Of a stretch of DNA of 64,000 nucleotides, positions 42,115 through 51,882 are shown in pieces; positions within the stretch are counted from its first letter, which is position 1; each line of letters starts with the position of its first letter. The notes below the pieces were generated by a model. That model worked only from the letters and a program-made list of their open reading frames with translations, ran no database searches and was not told the DNA's origin. Position numbers and translations under genes: made by a program. Origin of the DNA: Bradyrhizobium sp. AS23.2 (GTDB taxonomy: Bacteria; Pseudomonadota; Alphaproteobacteria; Rhizobiales; Xanthobacteraceae); the NCBI RefSeq assembly GCF_001908185.1, contig NZ_LGHM01000080.1, forward strand, positions 1-64,000. Direction: 5' to 3'.

Positions 42115-44697
42115 ATGAGCATCTCCGTCCACCCCGACACCCCGCAGGCCAGGCCGCTGCCGAACGCAGCCACGGAAGCCGCCGTGTCCGGTGCGGCGGC
42201 GGAGCCCCGGGTCCGGACCCGGCTGTTCACCAAATACGTCGCGCTGTTCGTGGCAGTCGTCGCCATCGCGCTGCTGGCCAATGGCCTGTTCGAGGTCTTC
42301 TTCTACTATCGCGAGCACAAGGCCGCGCTGATCCGGGTCCAGCACGAGCAGGCCGAGGCGGCGGCTGCCAAGATCAGTCAGTTCGTCAAGGAGATCGAGA
42401 GCCAGCTCGGCTGGACGACGCAACTGCCGTGGTCGACGGGTTCGATCGAGCAGCGCCGGTTCGACGCGCTGCGGCTGTTGCGCCAGGTGCCTGCGATCAC
42501 CGAGCTTGCTCAGGTGGACGCGACGGGCAAGGAGCGCCTGCGCGTCTCGCGGCTCGCCATGGACACGATCGACAGCGGTATCGACCTCTCGAGCGATCCA
42601 AAGTTCACCGAGGCGGCCGCGCACAAGGTCTATTACGGGCCGGTCTACTTTCGCCGGGAGTCTGAGCCCTACATGACGCTGGCGCTCGCCGGTGCGCGCA
42701 AGGATGCCGGTGTGAGCATCGCCGAAGTGAACCTCAAGCTGATCTGGGACGTCGTGTCCCAGATCAAGGTCGGCGAGCACGGCCACGCTTATGTGGTCGG
42801 CCCGGAGGGGCGCCTGATTGCGCATCCCGACATCAGCCTGGTGCTGCGCAACACCGACATGTCGGGATTGGCGCAGGTGCGCGCGGCGCAAGCCAGCGGC
42901 GGCGTCATGCCGGACGCCTTGCAGGAGGCGACCAATATCCAGGGACAGAAGGTTCTGACGGCGTCCGCGCCGATCACCCCGCTTGGCTGGACCATGTTCG
43001 TCGAGCTGCCGGTCGAGGAGGCCTATGCGGCGCTCTACGCCTCGCTGGAACGGCTTGCGCTCGTGCTGCTCATGGCCTCGATCTTCGCGGTCCTTGCCGG
43101 GATATTTCTCGCGCGCCGCATGGTCGGACCGATCCAGGCGCTGCGCAGCGGCGCCGAGCGGATCGGCGGCGGCGATTTCTCCCAGCGCATCTCGATCAAA
43201 ACCGGCGATGAGCTCGAGGGACTCGCCCATCAGTTCAACGACATGGGTGCGCGCCTGCATGAATCTTATGCCGACCTCGAAAACAAGGTCGAGCAGCGGA
43301 CCGCAGCATTGCGGGAATCACTGCAGCAGCAGACCGCAACCGCCGATGTGCTGAAGGTGATCAGCCGCTCGACGTTCGATTTGCAAACCGTGCTTGACAC
43401 GCTGGTCGGGTCGGCGGCCCGGTTGTGTGACGCTGACGAAGGAACGATCTTCCGGCCCCGGGATGGCGTCTTTTATTTGGCAGCAAGCTGCGGTCTTGAC
43501 GCGGAGCAGGAGAACAAGCTTCGGACGTTTGCTTCTGTACCGGAACGGGGAAGTGTCGTCGGACGTACCTTGCTCGATTGCAAGACAGTTCATGTTCCGG
43601 ATGTGCAGGCCGATCCGGAATATGCGCCTTCGTCCGCTCGAAGACGCTCTAACGTTCGTACGATGCTTGGTGTGCCTCTGCTTCGAGAGGGGGCACCAAT
43701 CGGGGTGTTCGTCTTGACGCGACATGTCGTGCGTCCCTTCAGCGAAAAGCAGATCGAACTCGCCACCACATTTGCAGACCAGGCCCTTATTGCGATCGAG
43801 AACGTCCGACTGTTTGAGGAAGTCCAGGAGCGCACCAGGGAACTGTCGCGATCCCTCGATGACCTGCGCGCCGCCCAGGATCGCCTGATCCAGACCGAGA
43901 AGCTCGCCTCGCTCGGCCAGCTTACGGCGGGGATCGCCCACGAGATCAAGAACCCGCTCAACTTCGTCAACAATTTCTCCTCGGTGTCGACCGAGTTGAT
44001 CGACGAGCTCAACGAGGTCCTGCAAACAGCAACGCTCGACGGCAAGACCAAGGAAGAGATCGACGAGCTGACCGCCATGCTGAAGAGCAATCTCGAGAAG
44101 GTGGTGCAGCACGGCAAGCGCGCCGATTCCATTGTCCGGAACATGCTTTTGCATTCGCGCGAAGGCTCAGGCGAGCATCGCCCAACCGATATCAACGCGA
44201 TCGTGGAAGAGAGCCTCAATCTGGCCTATCACGGCGCACGTGCCGAACGGCCCGCTTTCAACGTCACGCTCAAGCGCGACTTCGACCCCGCCGCCGGCAT
44301 GATCGACATCTATCCGCAGGAGATCACGCGTGTCTTTCTCAACCTTATTTCGAACGGCTTCTATGCCGCCGCGAAGCACAAGGAGAGCGCGGCGGTCGGG
44401 TTCGAGCCTACCCTGAGCGCAACGACCAGAAACCTCGGCAGCAAGGTCGAGATCCGGATCCGCGACAACGGCATTGGAATTCCGCCTGAGGTGAAGGAGA
44501 AAATGTTCAATCCCTTCTTCACCACCAAGCCGGCCGGCGAAGGGACCGGGCTCGGCCTTTCCATGAGCCATGACATCGTCGTGAAACAGCACGGCGGCAC
44601 GATCGACGTGAACACCGAGCCCGGTGTATTCACCGAGTTCATCATCACGCTGCCGCGTGCGATGGCGGCAGGGGACACTACCGGAGGCAAGCCTTGA
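42115..44697 (+). CDS. Sensor histidine kinase (Cache-HAMP-GAF-HisKA-HATPase)
   Basis: A protein of 860 residues. TM1 at about 43-64 (VALFVAVVAIALLANGLFEV), a periplasmic double-Cache-like sensor (about 65-305), TM2 at about 312-333, HAMP (about 335-390), coiled coil, a GAF domain (about 425-575), the H-box GIAHEIKNPLN (His about 609), N-box FLNLISNG, and the ATP lid IRDNGIGIPPEVKEKMFNPF, then TKPAGEGTGLGLSMSHDIV. It has no receiver of its own; the two following genes provide receivers, each overlapping by 4 bp. The GAF part has visibly lower GC and an older-looking codon mix than its flanks. Confidence 0.92.
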   Translation: MSISVHPDTPQARPLPNAATEAAVSGAAAEPRVRTRLFTKYVALFVAVVAIALLANGLFEVFFYYREHKAALIRVQHEQAEAAAAKISQFVKEIESQLGWTTQLPWSTGSIEQRRFDALRLLRQVPAITELAQVDATGKERLRVSRLAMDTIDSGIDLSSDPKFTEAAAHKVYYGPVYFRRESEPYMTLALAGARKDAGVSIAEVNLKLIWDVVSQIKVGEHGHAYVVGPEGRLIAHPDISLVLRNTDMSGLAQVRAAQASGGVMPDALQEATNIQGQKVLTASAPITPLGWTMFVELPVEEAYAALYASLERLALVLLMASIFAVLAGIFLARRMVGPIQALRSGAERIGGGDFSQRISIKTGDELEGLAHQFNDMGARLHESYADLENKVEQRTAALRESLQQQTATADVLKVISRSTFDLQTVLDTLVGSAARLCDADEGTIFRPRDGVFYLAASCGLDAEQENKLRTFASVPERGSVVGRTLLDCKTVHVPDVQADPEYAPSSARRRSNVRTMLGVPLLREGAPIGVFVLTRHVVRPFSEKQIELATTFADQALIAIENVRLFEEVQERTRELSRSLDDLRAAQDRLIQTEKLASLGQLTAGIAHEIKNPLNFVNNFSSVSTELIDELNEVLQTATLDGKTKEEIDELTAMLKSNLEKVVQHGKRADSIVRNMLLHSREGSGEHRPTDINAIVEESLNLAYHGARAERPAFNVTLKRDFDPAAGMIDIYPQEITRVFLNLISNGFYAAAKHKESAAVGFEPTLSATTRNLGSKVEIRIRDNGIGIPPEVKEKMFNPFFTTKPAGEGTGLGLSMSHDIVVKQHGGTIDVNTEPGVFTEFIITLPRAMAAGDTTGGKP

Positions 44698-45083
44698 ACG
44701 TTTACATCCTGGTCGTCGACGACGAGCCCGACGTCGAGGCGCTGTTCCGGCAACAGTTCCGGCGTGACCTGCGTGCCGGCCGTTTCCAGATGGAATTCGC
44801 GCCGTCCGCGCCCGATGCGCTGAAGCGCGCCGCCGAGGTTCGCGACCCCTCGCTGATCCTGATCCTGTCGGACATCAACATGCCCGGCATGAGCGGGCTG
44901 GACATGCTGCCCAAGGTCCGTGCCGAGCATCCGAACGTTCCCGTCATCATGATCACGGCCTATGGCGATGCCGAGACGCGCCGGAAGGCGATTGAGCGCG
45001 GCGCCATTGGACTCCTCACCAAGCCGATCGACTTTGGGCTACTGAGGCAGGAGATCGACACGAGGCTCGAGCAAGCCGCATGA
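44694..45083 (+). CDS. Single-domain (CheY-like) response regulator
   Basis: A protein of 129 residues starting at TTG 44694 (TTGA overlap with the kinase stop). Receiver residues: acidic pair [10 protein letters not shown], phospho-Asp in [17 protein letters not shown] (about residue 62), Thr in MITAYGD and Lys in LLTKPIDF. It has no output domain, so it may act as a phosphate sink, a shuttle, or by protein contact. [10 protein letters not shown] after the first strand is shared with the receiver of the next gene, suggesting they arose by duplication or co-evolved. Confidence 0.88.
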   Translation: MNVYILVVDDEPDVEALFRQQFRRDLRAGRFQMEFAPSAPDALKRAAEVRDPSLILILSDINMPGMSGLDMLPKVRAEHPNVPVIMITAYGDAETRRKAIERGAIGLLTKPIDFGLLRQEIDTRLEQAA

Positions 45084-46330
45084 CTGCGACCATCCTCTTC
45101 GTCGATGACGAGCCGGATCTCGAGGCGCTGATCCTGCAAAAGTTCCGCAGGCAGATCCGCGACGGGCTCGTCTCCATCATGTTCGCGCGTGATGGCCTTG
45201 AGGCGCTGGAGTCGCTCGAGCAGAATCCGCACGTCGACATGGTGGTCTCGGACATCAACATGCCGCGCATGGACGGGCTGTCGCTGTTGCAGAAGCTCCA
45301 GGAGGCGGAGGACAAGAAGTCGACCATCATCGTCTCGGCCTATGGCGACATGAGCAACATCCGTACCGCCATGAACCGCGGCGCGTTCGACTTCCTCACC
45401 AAGCCGATCGACTTCGCCGACCTGGAAATGACGATCCAGAAAACGATCCGCCATGTCGAGATGCTGCGCGAGGTGCGACGCCGCCAGATGGAGGCCGAGC
45501 GCGCTCACGCTTCTCTGTCGCGCCATTTCTCGCCCGAGCTCGCCAAGCGTCTGGCAGCAAGCGGCGAGGGTGAAGGGATCGAGGTGCAGTGGCGTGATAT
45601 CGCGACCATCTTCACGGACATTACCGGCTTCACGTCGCTGGTCGAGAATACACCGCCCGAGATGCTGGGCGAGCTCCTCAACGAATATGTTGGCGGGATG
45701 ACCGAAGTCGTCTTCGAGCACGAGGGGACAGTCGCCAAGATCATCGGCGATGCGATCCAGGTGCTGTTCAACGCGCCCGGAGATCAGCCGGACTATGCGA
45801 CGCGTGCGGTCGCCTGCGCCCATGATCTCGATGCCTGGGCACGGGACTTTTGCACGCGCCAGAAAGGCAGGGGCGTGGATTTCGGCGCCACTCGCATCGG
45901 CATTCACGCCGGGCCGGCACTGGTCGGCAATTTCGGCGGCAACCGCTTCTTCGACTACACCGCGTATGGGGACACCATCAACATCGCGGCGCGGCTGGAA
46001 GCTGCCAACAAGCAACTGGGTACCCGCATCTGCGTCAGCTCCAGCGTCGCCGAGGCGGCTGAGAATTTTCGAGGCCGCCCCGTGGGCGAGTTGATGCTGC
46101 GCGGACGCAGCGAGCCGCTGCGCGCGTTCGAGCCGCTGCCGCCGGCCAAATTCGAGGCGCCGGAAACCGCGTTGTATTCCCAGGCCTTTGCCAAGATGGA
46201 GGCCGGCGATCCTGCGGCCATGCCGGCCTTTGCTGCGCTGGTCGGTATGCATGCCGACGATGCGCTGGCCGGCTTTCACCTGAAGCGCCTTCTCAACGGT
46301 GCCAAGGGCATTCGCATTCAACTGGAATAG
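45080..46330 (+). CDS. Response regulator with class III adenylate/guanylate cyclase output
   Basis: A protein of 416 residues; ATG 45080 overlaps the previous stop by 4 bp. Receiver at about 1-125 ([43 protein letters not shown]), a coiled-coil linker, then a class III cyclase domain (about 175-350): [14 protein letters not shown] with a metal Asp, [16 protein letters not shown] with the second, and [10 protein letters not shown], then [20 protein letters not shown] with the Asn/Arg pair. The product is probably cAMP or cGMP, controlled by phosphorylation from the kinase upstream. Confidence 0.93.
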   Translation: MTATILFVDDEPDLEALILQKFRRQIRDGLVSIMFARDGLEALESLEQNPHVDMVVSDINMPRMDGLSLLQKLQEAEDKKSTIIVSAYGDMSNIRTAMNRGAFDFLTKPIDFADLEMTIQKTIRHVEMLREVRRRQMEAERAHASLSRHFSPELAKRLAASGEGEGIEVQWRDIATIFTDITGFTSLVENTPPEMLGELLNEYVGGMTEVVFEHEGTVAKIIGDAIQVLFNAPGDQPDYATRAVACAHDLDAWARDFCTRQKGRGVDFGATRIGIHAGPALVGNFGGNRFFDYTAYGDTINIAARLEAANKQLGTRICVSSSVAEAAENFRGRPVGELMLRGRSEPLRAFEPLPPAKFEAPETALYSQAFAKMEAGDPAAMPAFAALVGMHADDALAGFHLKRLLNGAKGIRIQLE

Positions 46331-46339
46331 GGGTTCGAC

Positions 46340-47086
46340 ATGACGCGTGAATTCTCGCTCGGCCATTACCGTTTCATTCCGTCGGTGTTCCAGTATTCGG
46401 CCGGCGCGGCCGCGGATGACGGCTATGAGATCGAGCGCGTTCGCTTCGACCGCCTCGTGCCGCTGGCCGAGGGATTTGCGCTCGCGGCGAAGTTCATCCA
46501 GGAGGCAGGGCGGCCGCTGACCGCGTTCTGCGCCTGCGAGCTGCGCTCACCGGCGGCCTTCAGCGAAGAGGGCTTTCGCGCGTTCAATCTGCACTACGTG
46601 AAGACGCTGTCCGAATGGGGCATCTTCGACGGCACCACCAATCCGGTGGCGCGCAGCAATGTCTGCCCTGAGATCGACCCGCCGTCCGAGCCGTCGTTCT
46701 ATGCCTTCTCCTTCACGCGCCCGACGCGCTCGACGGCGCCGAGCTTCGTGATCGCCGGCGGTGCCGAAGCACGCGAAGGCAGCGGGACCTATGTCGAGCG
46801 CACGGTGCGCTACCGCGACCTCAGCCCGGAAGGGCTACGCGAGAAGGTGCGTTTCACCACCACCTCGCAGATGGAAAGCCGGATGGCGGCCTTCGGCTTC
46901 GGCTGGAAGGATACGACCGGCGTGCAGGCCTATTCCGTGCACGACTTCCACCACGCGCTCGTCGACGAGTTGGTCCGCCGCGGGGCGCTGCGATCGGGCC
47001 TGACATGGCATTTTGCGCGTCCCCCGGTGGTCGATCTCGAATATGAGATGGATTGCCGCCGCGTGATGCGCGAGACCGTCATTTAG
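46340..47086 (+). CDS. CnbZ/RidA-like protein (2-amino-5-chloromuconate deaminase-like family)
   Basis: A protein of 248 residues starting MTREFSLGHYRFIPSVFQYS. The pattern of FAACELRSPAAFSEEGF-type sequence (here FCACELRSPAAFSEEGFRAF), NPVARSNVCPEIDPPSEPSF, SFVIAGGAEAREGSGTYVER and TWHFARPPVVDLEYEMDCR matches, from memory, proteins named after the CnbZ deaminase and related to RidA-like folds. Its real substrate is unproven. It is 9 bp after the cyclase gene, so it is probably part of the signalling operon, an unusual association. Confidence 0.6.
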   Translation: MTREFSLGHYRFIPSVFQYSAGAAADDGYEIERVRFDRLVPLAEGFALAAKFIQEAGRPLTAFCACELRSPAAFSEEGFRAFNLHYVKTLSEWGIFDGTTNPVARSNVCPEIDPPSEPSFYAFSFTRPTRSTAPSFVIAGGAEAREGSGTYVERTVRYRDLSPEGLREKVRFTTTSQMESRMAAFGFGWKDTTGVQAYSVHDFHHALVDELVRRGALRSGLTWHFARPPVVDLEYEMDCRRVMRETVI

Positions 47087-47088
47087 GT

Positions 47089-47130
47089 CCTCATCCTGAG
47101 GAGCGGCCGTCAGGCCACGTCTCGAAGGAT
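47089..47130. repeat. Fragment related to the CCTCATCCTGAGG repeat
   Basis: CCTCATCCTGAGGAGC and GTCTCGAAGGAT reproduce the inner parts of the repeat at 8565-8703, with the middle replaced by GGCCGTCAGGCCAC. It lies just after the CnbZ-like gene in the 136-bp convergent gap before the ABC permease stop. Confidence 0.65.
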
Positions 47131-47222
47131 CGCCGTGGGCGAGAGCGGGGTCTCATGGTTCTACCGGCGATGCGAAGCGTTGTCCGGAGACGCGCGCGAA
47201 GAGCGCGCACCATAAGGGACAT

Positions 47223-48107
47223 CTAGCGCTGGCGCGGGTCGAGCGCGTCGCGCAGGCCGTCGCCGAGCAGGTTCAGCGACAGCACCACGAGGAAGATCGC
47301 AAGGCCCGGCCAGATCGCCATCCATGGCGCCTGGGTCAGGAAGCGCTGCGCGGCGTTGAGCATGCTGCCCCAGGACGGAGCCGGTGGCTGCTGGCCGAGG
47401 CCGAGGAAGGACAGCGCCGCCTCGGCGATGATGGCGGCCGCGATCGACAGCGTCGCCTGCACCAGAAGCGCGGGCAGGATGTTCGGCAGGATGTGCGAGA
47501 ATGCGATCCGCCAGGGCGGATTGCCGAGCGCGCGCGCGGCCTCGACATAGTCTTCGGCCTTGACGCTCAGCACCTGGCCGCGGGTCAGGCGGATGAAGAT
47601 CGGGGTTGCCGAGATGCCGATTGCGATCATGGCATTGCCGAGGCTCGGACCGAGGAACGCCGCCAGCGCAATCGCCAGGATCAGGAACGGGCAGGCCAGC
47701 ATCGCGTCGGTGATTCGGCTGATCAGCGCATCGGTGAAGCCGCCGCGATAGCCGGCGAGCAAGCCGAGCGGCACGCCGACGCCGAGCGCGATCGCGACCG
47801 AGATCAGGCCGGCAAGCAGCGAGGCCCGCGCGCCGTAGACGACACGGCTGAGGATATCGCGTCCCAGTTCGTCGGTGCCGAACCAATGCGCTGCGTTGGG
47901 TGGCTTGCGCACCAGGCTCCAGCTCGTTGCGACCGGATCGTAGGGCACGATGATCGGCGCAAGGATTGCAAGAGCGATGAACATCGTGAGAACGACGAGA
48001 CCGAACACCGCCGCCTTGCGCTTGAACAGGCGCCGACGCGCGCGGCGTGCCGGGCTGTCCAGCTCGTAGGCTTGTATGACGGGTTCCGGCAGCGCGGCAT
48101 CGCTCAT
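47223..48107 (-). CDS. ABC peptide-type transporter permease (DppC/OppC family), set 2
   Basis: A protein of 294 residues. A DppC-type N-terminal helix (KAAVFGLVVLTMFIALAILA) is followed by the periplasmic FGTDELGRDILSRVVYGARA motif, five further helices and the EAA loop VEAARALGNPPWRIAFSHIL, the ATPase contact. It forms the transport channel with the DppB-type partner immediately upstream. It is the last gene of the minus-strand run. Together with the binding protein and two ATPases it makes a complete importer. Confidence 0.92.
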   Translation of the reverse strand: MSDAALPEPVIQAYELDSPARRARRRLFKRKAAVFGLVVLTMFIALAILAPIIVPYDPVATSWSLVRKPPNAAHWFGTDELGRDILSRVVYGARASLLAGLISVAIALGVGVPLGLLAGYRGGFTDALISRITDAMLACPFLILAIALAAFLGPSLGNAMIAIGISATPIFIRLTRGQVLSVKAEDYVEAARALGNPPWRIAFSHILPNILPALLVQATLSIAAAIIAEAALSFLGLGQQPPAPSWGSMLNAAQRFLTQAPWMAIWPGLAIFLVVLSLNLLGDGLRDALDPRQR

Positions 48108-48111
48108 GGAT

Positions 48112-49053
48112 CTAGCCCCGCAGCCGCGGATTGACGAGGATATAGGCGATGTCGGCGACCAGATTCAGCGTGATGTAGACCGTGGCCGTTACCAGCACCA
48201 CGCCCTGCACGACCGCATAGTCACGGTTGAAGACGGCGTCCACGATCAGCTTGCCGAAGCCGGGAATGGAGAAGATCTGCTCGGTCAGAACCGCGCCTGA
48301 CAACAGTGTCCCGAGCTCGAGTGCGCCCAGCGTGATGATCGGCGTCAGTGCATTGCGCATGGCGTGCTTGAGGATCACCGAGCGCTCCGAAAGTCCCTTC
48401 GCGCGCGCAGTGCGGACGTAGTCGCTTTCCAGCACCTGAAGCATGGCGCTGCGCGTGTGCCGCATCAGGATCGCGGAAATTGCGTTACCGAGCACGAAGG
48501 CCGGCATGACGGTGGCGGCGAGGCTCGCGCGCCAGTTCTCGGTGAGCGGTACATAGCCCGAGGCCGGCAACCAGCCGAGCTCGATCGAGAACAGGAAGAT
48601 CAGCATGATGCCGAGCCAGAAGTTCGGCGTCGAGATACCCCACAGCGCGAACAGATTGGCGCCGTAGTCCCAAGCGGACCCCTTCTTCACGGCGGCGACG
48701 ATGCCGGCGGGAATGCCGATCAGAAATGCGATCACGATCGCCATCAAGCCGAGCTGGAGCGTCACCGGCAGCTTCTGTGCGATCAGCTCGCGCACCGGCA
48801 TCTTGTTGCGCAGCGACTCGCCGAAATCGCCGGCCAGTACGCCCTTGATCCAGTAAGCGTACTGCACGGGGACGGGCTGATCGAGCCGGTATTGGTGCCG
48901 GATCTGCTCGATCACGGCCGGATCGCGCTCTTCGCCCGCCATCACCAGCGCCGGATCGCCTGGCAGCAATTGCTGGAGCGAGAAGATCAGCACCGAGACG
49001 AAGAACAGTGTCGGTACGATCTGCGCAAGACGGCGGGCGAGGAAGTTCAGCAT
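48112..49053 (-). CDS. ABC peptide-type transporter permease (DppB/OppB family), set 2
   Basis: A protein of 313 residues. It has the DppB start RRLAQIVPTLFFVSVLIFSL, the LLPGDPALVMAGEERDP segment, NFWLGIMLIFLFSIELGWLP, and the EAA loop YVRTARAKGLSERSVILKHA. Six membrane helices are expected. It is 4 bp from the C-type permease gene and 10 bp from the binding-protein gene, so the three are tightly co-transcribed. Confidence 0.93.
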   Translation of the reverse strand: MLNFLARRLAQIVPTLFFVSVLIFSLQQLLPGDPALVMAGEERDPAVIEQIRHQYRLDQPVPVQYAYWIKGVLAGDFGESLRNKMPVRELIAQKLPVTLQLGLMAIVIAFLIGIPAGIVAAVKKGSAWDYGANLFALWGISTPNFWLGIMLIFLFSIELGWLPASGYVPLTENWRASLAATVMPAFVLGNAISAILMRHTRSAMLQVLESDYVRTARAKGLSERSVILKHAMRNALTPIITLGALELGTLLSGAVLTEQIFSIPGFGKLIVDAVFNRDYAVVQGVVLVTATVYITLNLVADIAYILVNPRLRG

Positions 49054-49063
49054 CCTCTGATCG

Positions 49064-50575
49064 TCACTTCAGCTTGAGGCCGATGACGCGCACGAGGCCG
49101 TCGGGCATCTGCTTGTAGCCTTCGAGCTTGGTGGTGTGCGCGATGATGATGCGGCGGTGATAGAGATAGAGGAGCGGCTCCTCATCCTGGACCAGCTTCG
49201 CCAGCGTTTCGTAGATGGCCTTGCGCTTGGCGGGGTCGGTGACGAGCCGCGCGTCATCGAGGGCCTTGTCGGCCTGGGCGTTGTTCCAGGCGCTGTAGTT
49301 CTGCGGGGCGTTGCTGCGCAGGAAGACATAGCTATTGCCATCGGGATCGACACGGCCGCTCCAGCCGAGCATATAGGCCTGATAGTCGCCGGCCTCGGCC
49401 TGCTTGAGCCCGGTCGCGAATTCGGTGACGCGGATCTTCATGTCGAACCCGGCTTCCGCGGCCATCGACTGAATCACTTGCGCCGGCGTCTCCGTCTCAG
49501 CGCCCTTCGGCACCAGGAAATCGACGCTGACCGGCGGCGTCACGCCGACCTCCTTCAGCAGCGCCTTGGCCTTGTCGACGTTGCGGCCGCGGACCGGAAG
49601 GGACTTCTGGTAGTAGGGATGATCAGGATTGACCCATTGATTGCCGGGCTGGAACTCGCCGTTGAACACGACCTGATTGATCGCTTCCCGGTCGATGGCA
49701 AGGTCGAGTGCCTGCCGCACCTTGGCGGATTGGCTGAGCGGCCCCTTGGCTTTGTCCTTGCCGATATTGAGCGTGATGCCCTGATAGCCGAGCTCGATGG
49801 CGGTGGCGACCTTCAGCCGTGAATCCGCGCGCACTTCCTTGAGGTCAGTGGCGAGCACGCGCTCGATCAAATCAAGGCCGCCGGATTTCAGGTTCGCCAG
49901 CCGCACGGTGGCGTCGACGATGGGCTGGAACACGATGCGATCGATGAAGACGTTGTCCTTGTTCCAATAGTCGGCGAACTTCTCGAAAACGATACGGTCC
50001 TGCTGCACGCGCTCGACAAATTTGTAGGGACCGGCGCACACCGGGCGCAGGCCGAACTTGTCGCCGGCTTCCTTCGCCGCCTTCGGCGACATCATCATGC
50101 CGGCGCGGTCGGTGAGCTGGGCGAGCAGCGGCGAGAACGGCGACTTAAGCACCAGCTTGATGGTCAGGGGATCGACCACCTCAATGTGGTCGACCGAGGC
50201 CAGCTCCGGCTTGCGGAACGAGCCGGGGAAGGTCAGATGGCGCTCCAGCGAGAATTTGGCGGCTTCCGCATCGAACGGCTCGCCATCGTGGAATTTCACG
50301 CCGGGGCGGAGCTTGATGACGAGGCCTTTGCCGTCATCGTCTGTCTCGCTCGACAGGGCGAGCTGCGGCACGATGTTAAGCTTCTCGTCGATGTCGAACA
50401 GCTTGTCGCAGAACGCGGAGAAAACGATGCGGCCGACATAGGTGCGCGCCATGGAGGGATCGAGGATGTCGGGGTCTTCGGCGAGGCCGATGCGCAGCGT
50501 GGTCTGGGCCTGCGCGGCTACGGCAAGTGACAGCAGGAAAGCGGCGGACGTTGCGGCCAGGCGAAACATCTTCAT
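49064..50575 (-). CDS. ABC peptide-type substrate-binding protein, set 2
   Basis: 503 residues from ATG 50575 (a longer frame is spurious). The signal peptide is MKMFRLAATSAAFLLSLAVAAQAQ. Family-5 binding-protein positions include RIGLAEDPDILDPSMARTYV, LRPGVKFHDGEPFDAEAAKF and YQGITLNIG near the middle. It captures a peptide, opine or related ligand in the periplasm for the B/C permeases. It lies 22 bp downstream of the OppF-type ATPase gene. Confidence 0.92.
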   Translation of the reverse strand: MKMFRLAATSAAFLLSLAVAAQAQTTLRIGLAEDPDILDPSMARTYVGRIVFSAFCDKLFDIDEKLNIVPQLALSSETDDDGKGLVIKLRPGVKFHDGEPFDAEAAKFSLERHLTFPGSFRKPELASVDHIEVVDPLTIKLVLKSPFSPLLAQLTDRAGMMMSPKAAKEAGDKFGLRPVCAGPYKFVERVQQDRIVFEKFADYWNKDNVFIDRIVFQPIVDATVRLANLKSGGLDLIERVLATDLKEVRADSRLKVATAIELGYQGITLNIGKDKAKGPLSQSAKVRQALDLAIDREAINQVVFNGEFQPGNQWVNPDHPYYQKSLPVRGRNVDKAKALLKEVGVTPPVSVDFLVPKGAETETPAQVIQSMAAEAGFDMKIRVTEFATGLKQAEAGDYQAYMLGWSGRVDPDGNSYVFLRSNAPQNYSAWNNAQADKALDDARLVTDPAKRKAIYETLAKLVQDEEPLLYLYHRRIIIAHTTKLEGYKQMPDGLVRVIGLKLK

Positions 50576-50597
50576 CGGACAGTCCCCATTGCTTCGG

Positions 50598-51707
50598 CTA
50601 CGTCGTCGTAGGCGTTGCACTCTGTATACCAACCCCGGCCTGCCCCGCGCCTTCCGTCTTTCGGCTGAAGGCTGCGACTAGTTTTGCCAGTGCCGGAGTG
50701 AACCCGCCCGCTGCGGGCAGGATGGCGTCGGCCGAGGGTAGCTCGCCCACGCGATGACAGGCGGTGGCGTGGCCTGCGGCGTCGGCCAGCAGCTCCGGCA
50801 CCTCGGTGCGGCAGCGATCGACCACGAAGGGGCAGCGGGTGTGGAAGCGACAGCCGGCCGGCGGATTGAGCGCGCTCGGGATCTCGCCTTCCAGCATGAC
50901 TCTCGCTCGCTTGGCGTGAGGCTGCGGCAGGGGGATCGCGGACAACAGGGCGCGGCTATAGGGATGGCGGGGTTGGGCGAACAGCGCGTCCGCGTCCGCC
51001 TCTTCGACGATACAGCCGAGATTCATCACGGCGACGCGGTCGGCGATGTGCTTGACCACCGCGAGGTCATGCGAGACGAAGATATAGGCCAGTCCCAGCC
51101 GGTCCTGGAGCTCGCGCAGCAGATTGAGGATCTGCGAGCGAATCGAGACGTCGAGCGCCGAGACCGGCTCGTCGCAGATGATCAGTTTCGGCTCGACAGC
51201 GAGTGCGCGGGCAATGGCGATGCGCTGACGCTGGCCGCCGGAGAACTCGTGCGGATAACGCCGCGCGAGCCGCGGCTCGAGGCCCACCAGACGCAGCAGC
51301 TCCTCGACGCGCTCGCGCCGTCGCGCCGCCGGCACGAGATCGTGCAGCGCCAGCGGTTCGGTCAGGATCTGGCCGACGGTCATGCGCGGATTGAGGGAGC
51401 CGTAAGGGTCCTGGAAGATGATCTGTGCCTCACGGCGAAAGGCCCGCAAATCGTCGGCGTCGAGGGCGAGGAGGTCGCGGCCGTCGAACCGCACCGTACC
51501 CGCGTCCGGCTCGATAAGCCGCAGTACGAGGCGGCTGACGGTGGATTTGCCGCAGCCGGATTCGCCGACCAGAGCGAGCGTCTTGCCGGCTTCCAGCGAG
51601 AAGGAAACGCCGTCGACCGCTCTGACATGTGCCAGCGCCCGGCCGAACAGCGAGCGCTCGGCGACGAAATGCTTGACCAGGCCTTCGACCTCGAGGAGAG
51701 CGGTCAT
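50598..51707 (-). CDS. ABC peptide-type ATPase (OppF family), set 2
   Basis: 369 residues from ATG 51707. Walker A is [16 protein letters not shown], the Q-loop is [17 protein letters not shown], the signature is [15 protein letters not shown], Walker B is [19 protein letters not shown] and the switch region is [15 protein letters not shown]. The C-terminal OppF zone [20 protein letters not shown] holds the cysteines often linked to an iron-sulfur cluster. A longer frame upstream runs through the repeat at 51735-51865 and is not real. Confidence 0.92.
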   Translation of the reverse strand: MTALLEVEGLVKHFVAERSLFGRALAHVRAVDGVSFSLEAGKTLALVGESGCGKSTVSRLVLRLIEPDAGTVRFDGRDLLALDADDLRAFRREAQIIFQDPYGSLNPRMTVGQILTEPLALHDLVPAARRRERVEELLRLVGLEPRLARRYPHEFSGGQRQRIAIARALAVEPKLIICDEPVSALDVSIRSQILNLLRELQDRLGLAYIFVSHDLAVVKHIADRVAVMNLGCIVEEADADALFAQPRHPYSRALLSAIPLPQPHAKRARVMLEGEIPSALNPPAGCRFHTRCPFVVDRCRTEVPELLADAAGHATACHRVGELPSADAILPAAGGFTPALAKLVAAFSRKTEGAGQAGVGIQSATPTTT

Positions 51708-51734
51708 CGTCTCTGCCCTCCACGACGACCGATC

Positions 51735-51865
51735 TCGTGTCCTGGGCGCGGCGCAACGCGAAGTGTTGCGACGCCGAACCGGGACCCAGATCGTCGACAC
51801 ATGGGCCCCGGTTCGGCAGCGCACCACCGCGCTTCGCCTGTGCTGCGCTGCGCCCGGGGCACGCG
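51735..51865. repeat. Palindromic intergenic repeat between the two ATPase genes
   Basis: CCGAACCGGGACCCA and TGGGCCCCGGTTCGG are complementary but for one base. Outer CCTGGGCGCGGCGCAACGCG and GCGCTGCGCCCGGGGCACGCG also pair partly. It occupies the 175-bp gap between the OppD- and OppF-type genes. Confidence 0.7.
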
Positions 51866-51882
51866 TGGAGAGAGCACCGCCA

